Numbered from the stretch's first letter, positions 41,617 through 51,919 are shown. The stretch is 64,000 nt of DNA from Sneathiella sp. (GCF_002694385.1 NZ_NZMB01000005.1:57508-121507), one strand, 5' to 3'. Made by a program: numbers and translations. Notes: generated by a model not told the origin, from the sequence alone.

Positions 41617-43038
41617 TCATCCTTCCGAATAGGGAGTGAAGCTGCTGCGGTTATGGTCAATGATCAGTGATTTAATGGCGGGTGGGAAGGCCCGCTGCGG
41701 ACAATGTGGCCGTTCACAAATCTTGCATCCGGCGCCAATGGGCGTACGGGCGCCAGGATCGTCCAGCAATAGTCCCTTTGAATAGACGAGCTTGCGGGCA
41801 TGCTGAAGGTCGCAGCCAAGCCCGATGGCAAAAGATTTGTCGAGATCGCCATATCCGCCCGTGGAATGTTCGACCGTGCGCGCAATCCAGAGATAGGTGC
41901 GCCCGTCCGGCATTTCGGAAAGCTGTGTCAGGATTCGCCCCGGCTGGGTAAAAGCCTCATATACATTCCAGAGGGGGCAGGTGCCGCCAGTGCGGGAAAA
42001 ATGGAAATTGGTCGCGGACTGCCGTTTGGAGATATTTCCCGCCCGATCAACGCGGATAAAGAAGAAGGGGACACCGCTGGCGCCATCCCGTTGTAAGGTG
42101 CTGAGGCGGTGGCAGACAGTTTCAAATCCGACGCCGAAACGATGTTCCAGCAGGCTGATGTCATAGCGGAGTTCTTCCGCCGATTTCAGGAAGGTGCCAT
42201 AAGGCAGGATCAGCGCCCCGGCAAAGTAGTTAGCGATGCCGATGCGGGCGAGGGTACGGGCCTCGGCGGAACTGAAAAGCGCATGGGAAATTTCCGTATC
42301 AATCAATTCACCCAGCTCCAGAAAGGCAATCTGCGTTGCCATCTGGAAGGCCTGCTGGCCAGACGTCATTCGCGCAGAAAGATGCAGGCTGCGGTTGTCC
42401 GCCCGGTAATTGCGCTTGGCCTGGGGGGTGCTTTCAAACCTCTCGTAAATGACCCTAATGTCATGGGTCTCGGAAAGATACTGCTTCAGCCGGTCAGCAC
42501 TATTCCCATGGTATAGATCAAGCTGGTCGGCCATGGCCTCGGCCCGGCGGTCGATGGCATCAATATAGTTGTTGCGGGCGTAGAAAAAGTCGCGAACCTC
42601 CTCAAAGGGGGCCGTCATCAGACCCCCGGGATCTCCCTGCCGTTCATCGCCAAGACGCAGGGCGAGGGCGGTGGATTGCTCGCTAGTACGATGCAGGCGT
42701 TTATGCAGGCTGACGATGGCACGGCCGATCGCCGGCATCCCGCTTGCCAGTTCTTGTAATTCGGCGATGGCGATTCTCTCGTTTATGGCGGGATCAAACA
42801 GGGCTTCGCGCAACTCTCCGATCAGACGCGCATCGGCCTCTTCTGAAAAGAGCTGGATATCAATGCCGAAGGCCGCATTCAGCTTGAGCAGGACCGAGAT
42901 GGTGAGCGGGCGCTGATTGTTTTCCATCTGGTTAAGATAGCTGAGGGAAATGCCCAGGCTATCGGCAAGCGCCTGCTGCGTGAGTTGCCTTTCTTCCCGC
43001 AACTTCTTGATTTTCACACCCATGAACAGCTTTTTCAT
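41617..43038 (-). CDS. ScfR/RamB-type regulator of the methylcitrate operon
   Basis: 473 residues with the same layout as the product at 38023: XRE domain (about 9-67; QLTQQALADSLGISLSYLNQ), IrrE-like middle, and DUF2083 with FSRTGGTCPLWN and cysteine cluster CKICERPHC near the end. A later Met (MGVKIKKL, 43020) is a possible start. It is divergent from the thioesterase-prpDCB operon and separated from it by a region with tandem CAAACTTTG. Likely activator or repressor of propionyl-CoA use, sensing an acyl-CoA (family knowledge). Confidence 0.88.
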   Translation of the reverse strand: MKKLFMGVKIKKLREERQLTQQALADSLGISLSYLNQMENNQRPLTISVLLKLNAAFGIDIQLFSEEADARLIGELREALFDPAINERIAIAELQELASGMPAIGRAIVSLHKRLHRTSEQSTALALRLGDERQGDPGGLMTAPFEEVRDFFYARNNYIDAIDRRAEAMADQLDLYHGNSADRLKQYLSETHDIRVIYERFESTPQAKRNYRADNRSLHLSARMTSGQQAFQMATQIAFLELGELIDTEISHALFSSAEARTLARIGIANYFAGALILPYGTFLKSAEELRYDISLLEHRFGVGFETVCHRLSTLQRDGASGVPFFFIRVDRAGNISKRQSATNFHFSRTGGTCPLWNVYEAFTQPGRILTQLSEMPDGRTYLWIARTVEHSTGGYGDLDKSFAIGLGCDLQHARKLVYSKGLLLDDPGARTPIGAGCKICERPHCPQRAFPPAIKSLIIDHNRSSFTPYSEG

Positions 43039-43084
43039 TTATCCATCTCGTTTCCCGCCAGTAAAAGCCGATGTTTTGTCTTCT

Positions 43085-43105
43085 CAAACTTTGCAAACTT
43101 TGCAA
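43085..43105. promoter_or_regulatory. Tandem CAAACTTTG repeat, RamB-like operator
   Basis: CAAACTTTG twice in direct tandem plus CAA. Corynebacterial RamB, a member of the same regulator family, is reported to bind an AAACTTTGCAAA-like sequence, and that string occurs here. It lies 47 bases before the regulator start and 94 bases before the thioesterase start. Confidence 0.6.
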
Positions 43106-43198
43106 TTTCACGACATTTGGCGCACAAAACTATGCATTATCAGTAGTTTACGAAGGTGATGATATGCGTATGTTGCAAATAGTAAAGAGTTAACTGGT

Positions 43199-43654
43199 GT
43201 GAATGAACGGGAATTTCAGGTGACATTACAGGCCGCGCCCACGGGGGAAATCAGCTTTTTCGAGCTGGTTCTGCCCGAGCAGACAAATCATTACGGCACG
43301 CTTTACGGGGCCAATGCGCTTGAGATGTTAGGCAAGGCCGCTTTCATCTGTGCCTCTCGTTATGTGCGCCGTGCCGTTGTGATGGCGCGGTCAGAAGCGG
43401 TGGATTTTGTCGCGCCGATAAAGCTCGGCAGCCTGCTGGAAATGAAGGCGTTTATCATAACGACAGGGCGCTCGTCGCTGACCGTGGAAGTGAATGCGGT
43501 GTCGGAGACCCTTTCCGATGGTGTCCGTATTACAGCGATCCGTGGTCGGTTCATCATGGTGGCTGTCGATGCAAACGGCCAGCCCCGTCCTTTGCCGCAG
43601 GATAACTCCGAGATCGTGATTAAAAAGGAAAAAGAAATCAATGAAACGGCATAG
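43199..43654 (+). CDS. Acyl-CoA thioesterase (hotdog fold, YciA-like)
   Basis: 151 residues. Seen: [20 protein letters not shown] (the asparagine/His-containing hotdog helix region), [21 protein letters not shown] and a [10 protein letters not shown] strand, typical of cytosolic acyl-CoA hydrolases. GTG start at 43199 with AAAGAG upstream is the best choice; GTG at 43220 is possible. It overlaps prpD by 14 bases, so it belongs to the methylcitrate operon, perhaps as a relief valve for propionyl- or methylcitryl-CoA (inference). Confidence 0.85.
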   Translation: MNEREFQVTLQAAPTGEISFFELVLPEQTNHYGTLYGANALEMLGKAAFICASRYVRRAVVMARSEAVDFVAPIKLGSLLEMKAFIITTGRSSLTVEVNAVSETLSDGVRITAIRGRFIMVAVDANGQPRPLPQDNSEIVIKKEKEINETA

Positions 43655-45185
43655 CGTTCGTACTTACAAATCCAGTGACATGTTGCCGCGCGAAGACCAG
43701 CTTGCCTGGAAAATCGCCGAAGTCGCCAGCGATAATGTTCCGCTTGATAACGACGTGGTGGAGATGATCGGCAACCGCATGATTGATAATGCATCAGTTG
43801 CGGTTGCCTCGCTGGCCCGTCGTCCGATCAAAAGCGCGCGGGCTCAGGCGATGTCCCATGAGCGCGGAGTCGGTGCGACCATCTTTGGTCTTGCTTCCAA
43901 CCGGCGCTTCTCGCCGGAATGGGCCGCCTGGGCCAATGGTGTGGCTGTGCGGGAGCTGGATTATCACGATACATTCCTGGCCGCAGATTATTCCCATCCC
44001 GGCGATAATATTCCGCCGATCCTGGCGGTGGCGCAGCATTGCGGCCTGTCGGGGGAAGATCTTATACGCGGCATTGCGACCGGCTATGAAATTCAGATCA
44101 ATCTGGTAAAGGGCATCTGTCTGCATGAGCATAAGATTGATCATATCGCTCATCTCGGCCCGTCCGCCGCAGCGGGTATCGGCACGGCCCTGAACCTGCC
44201 GACAGAAGTCATCTATCAGGCGGTGCAGCAGGCGCTGCATGTGACGACAACGACCCGTCAGTCGCGAAAGGGGGAGATTTCCTCCTGGAAGGCCTATGCC
44301 CCGGCTTTTGCGGGAAAAATGGCGGTCGAGGCGGTTGATCGTACCTTGCGCGGAGAAGGCGCCCCATCCCCTGCCTGGGAAGGAGAGGATGGTTTCATTG
44401 CCTGGCTGCTGGGTGGCCCGACCGCCGAATATTCCGTGCCACTCCCGGAAGCGGGTGAGGCAAAGCGGGCCATCATGGACAGCTATACCAAAGAATATTC
44501 TGCGGAATATCAAAGTCAGGCCCTCATTGATCTGGCGCGGAAAATGGGCGGGACCATTGCCGGGCAGGGGAGGAAACTCAAAGATGTGCAAAGCATCGTG
44601 ATCCATACGAGTCACCATACCCATTATGTCATTGGGACCGGCGCGAATGATCCACAGAAGATGGATCCGAATGCGAGCCGTGAAACGCTCGATCACTCCA
44701 TCATGTATATTTTCGCGGTCGCGCTTGAGGATGGCGGCTGGCATCATGAACGATCTTACGCGCCGGAACGGGCACAACGTCCGGAAACGGTTGCCCTCTG
44801 GCGCAAGGTCAGCACCCTTGAAGATCCGGAATGGACACGCCGCTATCACAGCCGGGATCCCGAAGAAAAAGCCTTTGGCGGGCGCGTTGTCATCACCTTT
44901 GAGGATGGCCGGATCATGGCGGATGAACTGGCGGTTGCCGATGCCCATCCGCTGGGCGCGCGGCCCTTTGCCCGACCGCAATATGTGGAAAAATTCCGCA
45001 CCCTGGCCGAAGATATCGTCAGCCGGGAAGAGCAGGATCGCTTTCTTGAAACGGTTGAGCGTTTGCCTGTTCTCCGCCCGCGGGAGCTGTCGGGCCTCAA
45101 TATTGCCGTCGACCCCTCAAAACTCGGCAGTCCGGCGAAACCCGGCATTTTTGATCGTGCGCTCACCAAGGAACAGGGAGAATAG
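43641..45185 (+). CDS. prpD: 2-methylcitrate dehydratase (MmgE/PrpD family)
   Basis: 514 residues. Dehydrates 2-methylcitrate to 2-methylaconitate in the methylcitrate cycle. Seen: [21 protein letters not shown] and [16 protein letters not shown], conserved PrpD active-site stretches, and [20 protein letters not shown] in the second domain. GGAAAAAG precedes the ATG. Followed two bases later by prpC. Family-standard size; some MmgE/PrpD proteins act on other citrates, but the operon fixes the role. Confidence 0.93.
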   Translation: MKRHSVRTYKSSDMLPREDQLAWKIAEVASDNVPLDNDVVEMIGNRMIDNASVAVASLARRPIKSARAQAMSHERGVGATIFGLASNRRFSPEWAAWANGVAVRELDYHDTFLAADYSHPGDNIPPILAVAQHCGLSGEDLIRGIATGYEIQINLVKGICLHEHKIDHIAHLGPSAAAGIGTALNLPTEVIYQAVQQALHVTTTTRQSRKGEISSWKAYAPAFAGKMAVEAVDRTLRGEGAPSPAWEGEDGFIAWLLGGPTAEYSVPLPEAGEAKRAIMDSYTKEYSAEYQSQALIDLARKMGGTIAGQGRKLKDVQSIVIHTSHHTHYVIGTGANDPQKMDPNASRETLDHSIMYIFAVALEDGGWHHERSYAPERAQRPETVALWRKVSTLEDPEWTRRYHSRDPEEKAFGGRVVITFEDGRIMADELAVADAHPLGARPFARPQYVEKFRTLAEDIVSREEQDRFLETVERLPVLRPRELSGLNIAVDPSKLGSPAKPGIFDRALTKEQGE

Positions 45186-45187
45186 AT

Positions 45188-46354
45188 ATGACTTTGCCAA
45201 AACCGAAAAAATCCGTATCTCTTTCCGGCGTTGTCGCGGGGAACACCGCGCTCTGCACTGTGGGACGTAGTGGCAATGACCTGCATTATCGCGGATATGA
45301 TATTCTCGATATCGCGGAAAGCTGCACGTTCGAGGAGATAGCCTATCTGCTGATCCACGGCTCCTTGCCGACGGTTTCCGAACTCAAGTCTTATAATGAG
45401 AAGTTGCGCTCTCTGCGGGGTTTGCCGGATGCGGTAAAGCGGTCGCTGGAGTTGTTACCGGCGGCGACCCATCCGATGGATGTCATGCGCGCCGGGGTTT
45501 CCACGCTCGGCTGTGTGCTGCCGGAGGCGGCAGATCACAACCATGCCGATGCACGAAATATTGCGGATCGTCTGATTGCATCCTTAGGCTCCATGCTGCT
45601 CTACTGGTACCACTTCGCCCATCATGGACGGCGGATTGACCTTGAAACCGATGATGCGTCCGTCGGCGCTCACTTCCTGCATCTGTTGCATGGCAAGGCC
45701 CCGTCAGAGTCGCATATTCGGGCGATGCATATCTCTCTCATTTTGTATGCGGAGCATGAATTTAATGCCTCCACCTTTACGGCGCGCTCCATTGCTGGAA
45801 CGGGGTCCGATTTCTATTCGGCCATTGCCGGGGCCATCGGCGCCTTGCGCGGGCCGAAACATGGCGGTGCCAATGAAGTCGCTTTCGATATTCAGAAACG
45901 CTATGCCTCGGCCGATGAGGCGGAGGCGGATATCCGTCGCCGTATGGCTGCGAAAGAGGTGATTATCGGCTTCGGTCACCCGGTCTACACGATTTCTGAT
46001 CCGCGTAATGTCGTTATCAAACGGGTCGCGCAGGAGCTTTCGCAAGAAGCGGGATCCTTGAAGATGTTCGAAATCGCGAACCGTATTGAAGGCGTTATGG
46101 CGGAGACCAAGAAAATGTTCGCCAATCTCGATTGGTTCAGCGCCGTCTCCTACCATATGATGGGCGTCCCCACGGCGATGTTCACGCCGCTGTTCGTGAT
46201 TTCACGCACAGCGGGGTGGGCCGCTCATATCATCGAGCAACGACAGGATAACAAGATCATTCGCCCGTCAGCCAATTACATCGGCCCTGAAAATCAAGCC
46301 TTTGTTCCGCTTGCGGAAAGGGGGCAGGCGGTGATCGGAAGCCACGTCGCATAA
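45188..46354 (+). CDS. prpC: 2-methylcitrate synthase
   Basis: 388-residue citrate-synthase-fold enzyme joining propionyl-CoA and oxaloacetate. Seen: [30 protein letters not shown] with a catalytic His, and [15 protein letters not shown] with the second His. The short length and starting motif [15 protein letters not shown] are typical of PrpC rather than housekeeping citrate synthase. The gene lies between prpD and prpB. Confidence 0.93.
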   Translation: MTLPKPKKSVSLSGVVAGNTALCTVGRSGNDLHYRGYDILDIAESCTFEEIAYLLIHGSLPTVSELKSYNEKLRSLRGLPDAVKRSLELLPAATHPMDVMRAGVSTLGCVLPEAADHNHADARNIADRLIASLGSMLLYWYHFAHHGRRIDLETDDASVGAHFLHLLHGKAPSESHIRAMHISLILYAEHEFNASTFTARSIAGTGSDFYSAIAGAIGALRGPKHGGANEVAFDIQKRYASADEAEADIRRRMAAKEVIIGFGHPVYTISDPRNVVIKRVAQELSQEAGSLKMFEIANRIEGVMAETKKMFANLDWFSAVSYHMMGVPTAMFTPLFVISRTAGWAAHIIEQRQDNKIIRPSANYIGPENQAFVPLAERGQAVIGSHVA

Positions 46355-46364
46355 GGAGACTCAT

Positions 46365-47276
46365 ATGACTTATCTGCAAGCCGAAAACTACCCCGAAAAG
46401 CCCGCGGGCGAGCGGTTTAGGGAGCTGGTGGAGCGTGGCGGAATCCTGCAATTGCCGGGTGCGCACAATGGCATGGCGGCACTTCAGGCGAAGGCGGCGG
46501 GGTTCGATGCCGTGTATCTTTCCGGTGCGGCGATGACGGCATCCATGGGGTTGCCCGATCTCGGCATCATTACAGTGGATGAAGTGGCCTTTTTTATCCG
46601 GCAGATTGCCCGTGCGAGCGGCCTACCCATTCTGGCCGACGGAGATACCGGCTATGGCGAGGTACTGAATGTCATGCATATGATCCGCACTTTCGAGGAT
46701 GCGGGGGCCGGTGCCGTCCAGATTGAGGATCAGCATCTGCCGAAAAAATGCGGACATCTCAATGACAAACGGCTGGTGGAGCCCACCGAGATGGCGATGA
46801 AAGTGGCCGCCGCCGCCAAAGCCCGTCGGCATTTGTATATCATTGCCCGCACTGACGCGGCGGCAAGCGAAGGCATCGACGCGGCTGTTGCTCGCGCCCG
46901 GCTTTATCTTGAGGCGGGGGCCGATGCGATTTTCCCCGAAGCCTTGACAAATGCGGAGATGTTCCGTGAGTTTGCCGCAAAAATGCCGGGTGTACCGCTT
47001 CTCGCGAATATGACCGAGTTTGGCCGAACGCCGGTATTTACGGCCAGCGAATTTGAAGAGATGGGCTATCGCATGGTGATCTGGCCGGTTTCTTCCTTGC
47101 GGGTGGCCAACAAGGCGCAGGAAAAGCTTTACGCCACGATCCGCAGGGATGGGTCGACAGCCGGGATGCTGGATGAGATGCAGACCCGGGCTGAGCTGTA
47201 TGACCTGATCGGTCTTAATGAATTTGAAGCACTGGATTCCTCTATTGTGAAAAGCGTTGTCCCCGCCGACGCATAG
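46365..47276 (+). CDS. prpB: 2-methylisocitrate lyase
   Basis: 303 residues. Splits 2-methylisocitrate to pyruvate and succinate. Seen: LPGAHNGMAALQAKAAGFDAVYLSG split across the N-terminus, ADGDTGYGE (92-99) for Mg binding, and KKCGH with catalytic Cys129. TAAGGAGA precedes the ATG. Last gene of the operon, followed by a strong terminator. An aconitase-type enzyme for the hydration step (AcnD or AcnB) is not in the window. Confidence 0.94.
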   Translation: MTYLQAENYPEKPAGERFRELVERGGILQLPGAHNGMAALQAKAAGFDAVYLSGAAMTASMGLPDLGIITVDEVAFFIRQIARASGLPILADGDTGYGEVLNVMHMIRTFEDAGAGAVQIEDQHLPKKCGHLNDKRLVEPTEMAMKVAAAAKARRHLYIIARTDAAASEGIDAAVARARLYLEAGADAIFPEALTNAEMFREFAAKMPGVPLLANMTEFGRTPVFTASEFEEMGYRMVIWPVSSLRVANKAQEKLYATIRRDGSTAGMLDEMQTRAELYDLIGLNEFEALDSSIVKSVVPADA

Positions 47277-47298
47277 GGAAGTCCGGTTGTTTCAATAT

Positions 47299-47341
47299 GC
47301 CCGGGGCGGATTATTGCTGCGCCCCGGGCAACTGCCTTTTT
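47299..47341 (+). terminator. Strong terminator after prpB
   Basis: Perfect ten-base-pair GC stem GCCCGGGGCG / CGCCCCGGGC with an 11-base loop; a T-run follows six bases later. Confidence 0.85.
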
Positions 47342-47693
47342 ATCCTGGGTTTTATGAAAAGGCGCCGTCGGCCTGTATCAACGGACGATTATCTAAATTT
47401 TCATGCCAGTTTTCCTGACATTGTGAACGGTTGCTGAATACGGCTCATTCCTGCCGATGTGACGGACTACGCGATACCTCTAATTGCCCCGCGCAGATTC
47501 TCGCATGTTATGACTGCGTATGCCATCTGTTGCGACAATCCCCTCAAAAAAACTCCTTCCACCCCATCAACATGGCTTCCCTTAAAGATGAGGGTCGTAT
47601 TCTCTCCCTTAACTCCTTGTAGGGGAAGTATAATCCATATTCCGCGTGGATTTGATCAATCCCGAGTCACATTCATATTGCATAAATGATGTT

Positions 47694-47707
47694 ATTGATA
47701 TATCAAT
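47694..47707. promoter_or_regulatory. Perfect palindrome ATTGATATATCAAT before TRAP system 3
   Basis: 14-bp perfect inverted repeat, 47 bases upstream of the chosen start of the TRAP binding-protein gene. Position fits an operator or a promoter-overlapping site; the binding protein is unknown, the LysR product at 50828 being the nearest regulator. Confidence 0.5.
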
Positions 47708-47753
47708 TTAATATAACTCATATTTGAAAACCCGAAGAATGGGGAGGTACCAG

Positions 47754-48851
47754 ATGAAGAATATGCACAAATTTGTGCCGGGGATGTTGTGCGCGGCAGT
47801 CTTTTCCGTGGCTGTCGCAATTGGCGGGTCGGCAATGACCGCGAAGCCGGTTCAGGCAGCCGAAACCCTGAAAGTGGGATATTACATTGGCGAAAAACAT
47901 CCGCTGGTCTCCCATGGCATCAATGTTTTCATGGAAGAGGTGAAGCAGGCCACAAACGGCGAAATCGACTTCCGTGTTTTCCCTGCCGGACAGCTTTTCA
48001 AGCCGCGTGATACGGTGCGCAGCCTGCAAACCGGTATTGCCGATATCGGCCTTGTCGTTATGCCGTATCACCGGGAGGAATTCCCGCTGTCGCAGGTTAT
48101 CAATGTCCCGCATGGCTGGACTCCGTGGGAGCTGACGAACAGCTATATGCGGGCAAGTGTTTCGCCTGGCCTCATCAAGGATGAGTGGGAAAAGAATGGA
48201 TTGGTGCCGCTGGTTTTCAGCTCAAATGCCGCCTACGAAATTCATACGGCTAAGTTGCCTCTGCCTGATATGGCATCGGTCAAGGGGATGAAGATTCGCT
48301 CTTCGGGCGGTGTTTTCGACGATATCGTCACCAGCATTGGCGCCGTTCCCGTCGCCATTAAAACGCCGGAAATTGTCGAGGCGATTGAGCGTGGCACCAT
48401 TGATGCCACCGTGTATGCTTTCTCCAACTGGGGGAGCTACAAACTTGGCGAGGTGTTGAACCATACCACTGTCAATTCGGGCCTTCCGGGACCGTCCGGT
48501 CTGGTTTATGCCATTTCCAAGAAAGTGTTCGACAAGCTGACGCCGGAGCAGCGTCAGGCGGTGCTGGATGCGGGGCGCAAAGCCTCCATCACGGCGCAGA
48601 CCCAGACGCTGGACATGAATGTCGAGGCTCTGGCGGAACTTAAAGCGAAGGGTTTGAAGACCTATGAGTGGCCTGCGGAAGATGTCGCCGCGCTTAAGAA
48701 AACGTTTGAGCCTATCCGTGCCAAATGGGTGAGCGACATGGAAGCCAGCAACCATCCGGGCAAAAAGGTCTTGGAAGAGCTTGAAGCTTTCCATAAGACA
48801 GCCGCAGAAGCTCCGGAAGATCTGCCGGCTCATACCCTCGGCGATAGCTGA
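47754..48851 (+). CDS. TRAP transporter substrate-binding protein (DctP type), system 3
   Basis: 365-residue periplasmic protein. Signal peptide ends near KPVQAAET (about residue 35). Seen: VKGMKIRSSGGVFDDIV with the substrate Arg and GTIDATVYAFSNW. Start chosen after GGGGAGG; the longer frame from 47724 runs over this ribosome site. It begins a dctPQM set followed by a LysR gene. It belongs to a different DctP subgroup from the first two systems; ligand unknown. Confidence 0.91.
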   Translation: MKNMHKFVPGMLCAAVFSVAVAIGGSAMTAKPVQAAETLKVGYYIGEKHPLVSHGINVFMEEVKQATNGEIDFRVFPAGQLFKPRDTVRSLQTGIADIGLVVMPYHREEFPLSQVINVPHGWTPWELTNSYMRASVSPGLIKDEWEKNGLVPLVFSSNAAYEIHTAKLPLPDMASVKGMKIRSSGGVFDDIVTSIGAVPVAIKTPEIVEAIERGTIDATVYAFSNWGSYKLGEVLNHTTVNSGLPGPSGLVYAISKKVFDKLTPEQRQAVLDAGRKASITAQTQTLDMNVEALAELKAKGLKTYEWPAEDVAALKKTFEPIRAKWVSDMEASNHPGKKVLEELEAFHKTAAEAPEDLPAHTLGDS

Positions 48852-48882
48852 TCCTGCCAGCCGGAAGTATGAGGCGTAAACC

Positions 48883-49380
48883 GTGAATTTTCGGAACTCT
48901 CTGATCAATCTTGGTGATAAGTCCGCAGCCAGCTTTGCCTTAATGGCGAAGCTGGCCATGTGCCTTATCGTCATTGGCATCACCCTGGATGCGACAGGCC
49001 GCTATCTTTTCTCATCGCCCATTCTTGGAATGCAGGCAATTGTTGAGGGGATGTTGCAGCCGATTGTCGTGTTCTTTGCAATTGCGCTCGCCGCCCGTCA
49101 TGACGGCCATATGCGGGTCGATATTATCCGGCTCGAAAAATGGCCGCTCCTGATGCGTCTCAGAGAAGCAATCTTTTCCCTGCTGATCGTTGTCTTCTGG
49201 TTACTATGTGGCTGGCAGGCGGGTCTCCGTGCTTATGATGCCTATGTGGAGGGCCAGTGGCCTGTCGGGCAGATAGAAACGCCCGCCGTTATCGCCTATA
49301 GCATTGTCGCCCTTGGTTGCTTCATGGCTGCCCTCTGCCACCTTATCCCCCGGCGTCCGTCTCAAGACGGAGGAGAGTAA
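48883..49380 (+). CDS. TRAP transporter small permease (DctQ type), system 3
   Basis: 165 residues, four hydrophobic helices, with GITLDATGRYLFSSPILGMQA and RHDGHMRVDII as family marks. GTG start. The large permease starts three bases after its stop. Confidence 0.87.
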   Translation: MNFRNSLINLGDKSAASFALMAKLAMCLIVIGITLDATGRYLFSSPILGMQAIVEGMLQPIVVFFAIALAARHDGHMRVDIIRLEKWPLLMRLREAIFSLLIVVFWLLCGWQAGLRAYDAYVEGQWPVGQIETPAVIAYSIVALGCFMAALCHLIPRRPSQDGGE

Positions 49381-49382
49381 TA

Positions 49383-50702
49383 GTGTTTCTGGAATATCTT
49401 CCTATCCTGCTGCTGTTCATTTTTCTTTTTGCGGGCATGCCGGTTGCTTTTGCTCTGGCCATATCCGGCGCGATCGGCGCTCTTCAGATTCTTGGTTGGA
49501 GTGGCGCCATGGGTGCCTTGTCCAATATCCCCTATAGCACGACGGCGAGTTTTACCATTGTTGCCATCGGCATGTTTATCCTGATGGCGGAAATCGCGAC
49601 CCAGAGCGGTATCACAACCCGGCTTTTCCGGGCTGCGAACAGCCTGGTTGGACATTATCGCGGGGGGCTTGCCGTGGCGACAATGCTGGCCTCGGCTGCC
49701 TTCGGCACGCTTTCTGGCTCCAGCATCGCGGCGGCGGCGACCATGTCCCGTATTGCTATTCCTGAGATGCTGAAGCGGGGATACTCGAAAGAATTTGCGG
49801 CGGGCACTGTCAGTATTGCGGGCACGCTTGCCATTCTTATTCCGCCCAGCATCCCCCTTATCATTTTCGGGATCATAACGGAAACATCCATTCGCAAACT
49901 TCTGATCGCCGGCATGGTGCCTGGTATCATTACCGTTGTGATCTATATGCTGACGATCACGATCTGGACCCGTGCGGATAAAAATGCGGCGCCTGTCATG
50001 GAAGTGGCAGCCACTCTCCGAGAACGGTGGGATGCAATACGCTACGTCTGGCCGTTTCTGCTGGTCATCCTGGCGATATTTGCGGCACTTTACACCGGTG
50101 CTGTGACAACCACAGAGGCCAGCGCCGTCGGTGTGATGGCGGTGCTGATCATCTGGCTGTTATTGTACCGGATACCGTCTGCCGGACTTGAGCCTTTTAC
50201 CCTGTCGGGTTTCGGCGACTCGCTCAGCCGGGCGCTCAATTCTACAGTTATGATCCTGGTGCTGCTGATCGGAGCCTATATTTTCTCCTTCTATTTGATC
50301 CTGACGGGCGCCAGCAATACGGTGGAAAGCTACATTACCGGTCTGGACTGGCCGCCCCATGCAATTCTGGCGGTCGTGATCTTGCTTTATATCGTGCTCG
50401 GCATGTTCATGAGCCAGTTGGAAATCATGATCCTGACGTTGCCTTTTGTATTTCCGATTATCGTCAATCTGGGGTTCGATCCGATCTGGATGGGGATCAT
50501 TGTCGTGAAAACGATTGAAATCGGGCTGGTCACACCGCCGGTGGGCATGAATGTTTTCGTTGTATCGTCGGCCTCAAAGGAAGTGTCGCCGGCGCAGGGC
50601 TTCAAGGGGATCACGCCATTTCTGATCGCTGAATTCGCCGCATTACTGTTGCTGATCATTTTCCCGGAAATCGTGACTTTTGTCCCGAATCTGATGCAAT
50701 AG
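49383..50702 (+). CDS. TRAP transporter large permease (DctM type), system 3
   Basis: 439 residues, about 12 membrane helices. Seen: FAGMPVAFALAISGAIG, FGTLSGSSIAAAATMSRIAIPEM split in the first half, ILIPPSIPLIIFGIITE and GLVTPPVGMNVFVVSS in the second. GTG start at 49383 with GGAGGAGAG before it; the longer frame from 49317 lies inside DctQ. Confidence 0.91.
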   Translation: MFLEYLPILLLFIFLFAGMPVAFALAISGAIGALQILGWSGAMGALSNIPYSTTASFTIVAIGMFILMAEIATQSGITTRLFRAANSLVGHYRGGLAVATMLASAAFGTLSGSSIAAAATMSRIAIPEMLKRGYSKEFAAGTVSIAGTLAILIPPSIPLIIFGIITETSIRKLLIAGMVPGIITVVIYMLTITIWTRADKNAAPVMEVAATLRERWDAIRYVWPFLLVILAIFAALYTGAVTTTEASAVGVMAVLIIWLLLYRIPSAGLEPFTLSGFGDSLSRALNSTVMILVLLIGAYIFSFYLILTGASNTVESYITGLDWPPHAILAVVILLYIVLGMFMSQLEIMILTLPFVFPIIVNLGFDPIWMGIIVVKTIEIGLVTPPVGMNVFVVSSASKEVSPAQGFKGITPFLIAEFAALLLLIIFPEIVTFVPNLMQ

Positions 50703-50827
50703 AAGGGCGGAATTCCGGATCTGCCTTTCAGTTTTTCTGCTTTGCAGTTAGCCCCGGCGGTTTCCTCTGGTAAGCAGTTGTGTGGCAGGAAAAGTAATGA
50801 CCAGATATGGTTCTGGAGCGGAGTGTA

Positions 50828-51781
50828 ATGGCGGCAAAAAAAGGCGGCTCGCGCAGCGATCTCGCGCTTATCGCATCGCGGGGATTGATTGATTCGCGGC
50901 GGTTATTCTACTTCTATCATGTGGCGAGAAGCGGGCGCTTTACAACGGCCGAGGCATTGCTGGGCGTCGCCCAATCCGCGATCAGCCGCCAGATTCAGGT
51001 GCTGGAATCGGACTTGGGCGTTCAACTGCTGGAGCGGACAGGTCATGGCGTGAAGCTGACGCCGCATGGAGAAATTCTGTATCGTCACGCCGCCGAGATA
51101 CTGGATGAGATGGTCCAGACCATTTCAGAACTGGAAGCGCATTCCAACACGACGATAGAAAAGCTGTGCGTCGCCGGTCCGCCGAGCTTTATGTCGAGCT
51201 ATATGCCGGACATCATTGCCCGGTTTTCGAAACTGTATCCCGACATCATGCTTTCCGCGGTGGAGGCATCCACGGGCAATGTCTATTTGCATCTGGCCAA
51301 TGGCGAGGTGGATGTCGCCGTGGTCATACAGACGCCGAAGAACGCCAAGATCAGCCTGCAAAAGCTGATGGAGGAGCCTCTGTTCCTGATTGTCGGTAAA
51401 GACCATCCGCTGGCCCTGTCTCCCCAGGTGGCGCGCAAGAAGGTGGAGGATCTGGACATGATCCTTCCGGCTTCCCTGCTGGGGTCCATGGCGATCATCA
51501 AGAATTATTTTGATGAGGAAGGAATTTCACTCCGGCCAAGGCTGGAAGTGGACAGCTTGCCTCTGACCCGCCAGCTTGTGGCTCAGGGGCGTATGGCGAC
51601 CATCTTGCCAAAATCCACCTGTACGGAAGAAATTCGCAAAGGGGAACTCGTCGCTGTACCGCTTGTCCCGGAGCCGAGGCGAACCGTCTATCTCGCAGAA
51701 CTCAGGGAACGTCAATCCTCTCCGTATCTCCAGCAGTTTATAGATATTGCTATAGAAGTTGTTTCCAAATTAAACAAATAA
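50828..51781 (+). CDS. LysR-family regulator after TRAP system 3
   Basis: 317 residues. Seen: winged helix (RRLFYFYHVARSGRFTTAEALLGVAQSAIS) and LERTGHGVKLTPHGE, then the effector-binding domain. Start at MAAKKGGSRSD after GGAGCGGAG; an upstream Met at 50807 is possible. The Lys/Arg-rich leader before the HTH is longer than usual. It likely regulates the TRAP 3 genes or the minus-strand aldehyde dehydrogenase beyond the hairpin; no direct evidence. Confidence 0.85.
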   Translation: MAAKKGGSRSDLALIASRGLIDSRRLFYFYHVARSGRFTTAEALLGVAQSAISRQIQVLESDLGVQLLERTGHGVKLTPHGEILYRHAAEILDEMVQTISELEAHSNTTIEKLCVAGPPSFMSSYMPDIIARFSKLYPDIMLSAVEASTGNVYLHLANGEVDVAVVIQTPKNAKISLQKLMEEPLFLIVGKDHPLALSPQVARKKVEDLDMILPASLLGSMAIIKNYFDEEGISLRPRLEVDSLPLTRQLVAQGRMATILPKSTCTEEIRKGELVAVPLVPEPRRTVYLAELRERQSSPYLQQFIDIAIEVVSKLNK

Positions 51782-51854
51782 ACCGGTTAAAAATAATTTA
51801 ATAGAAATTCAAACGGTTGGTTTAAATGCTCTGGAGTATATTTTAGTAAGCAAT

Positions 51855-51878
51855 GGAACAGGGCACGCGCCCTGTTCC
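51855..51878. terminator. Perfect hairpin between convergent genes
   Basis: Ten-base-pair stem GGAACAGGGC / GCCCTGTTCC with an ACGC loop. No clear T-run on either side, so termination strength is uncertain; position between LysR and aldehyde dehydrogenase 3' ends supports a terminator role. Confidence 0.55.
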
Positions 51879-51919
51879 ACCTGGAGAAAACCGGGCCGCA
51901 TATGAGCCCGATGAAACTG

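Larger units (their letters stand above)
47277..47753. other. Intergenic region between prpB and TRAP system 3
   Basis: 477 bases. It holds the prpB terminator (47299-47341) and a perfect palindrome (47694-47707) near the TRAP start. I see nothing gene-like in between. Confidence 0.6.
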
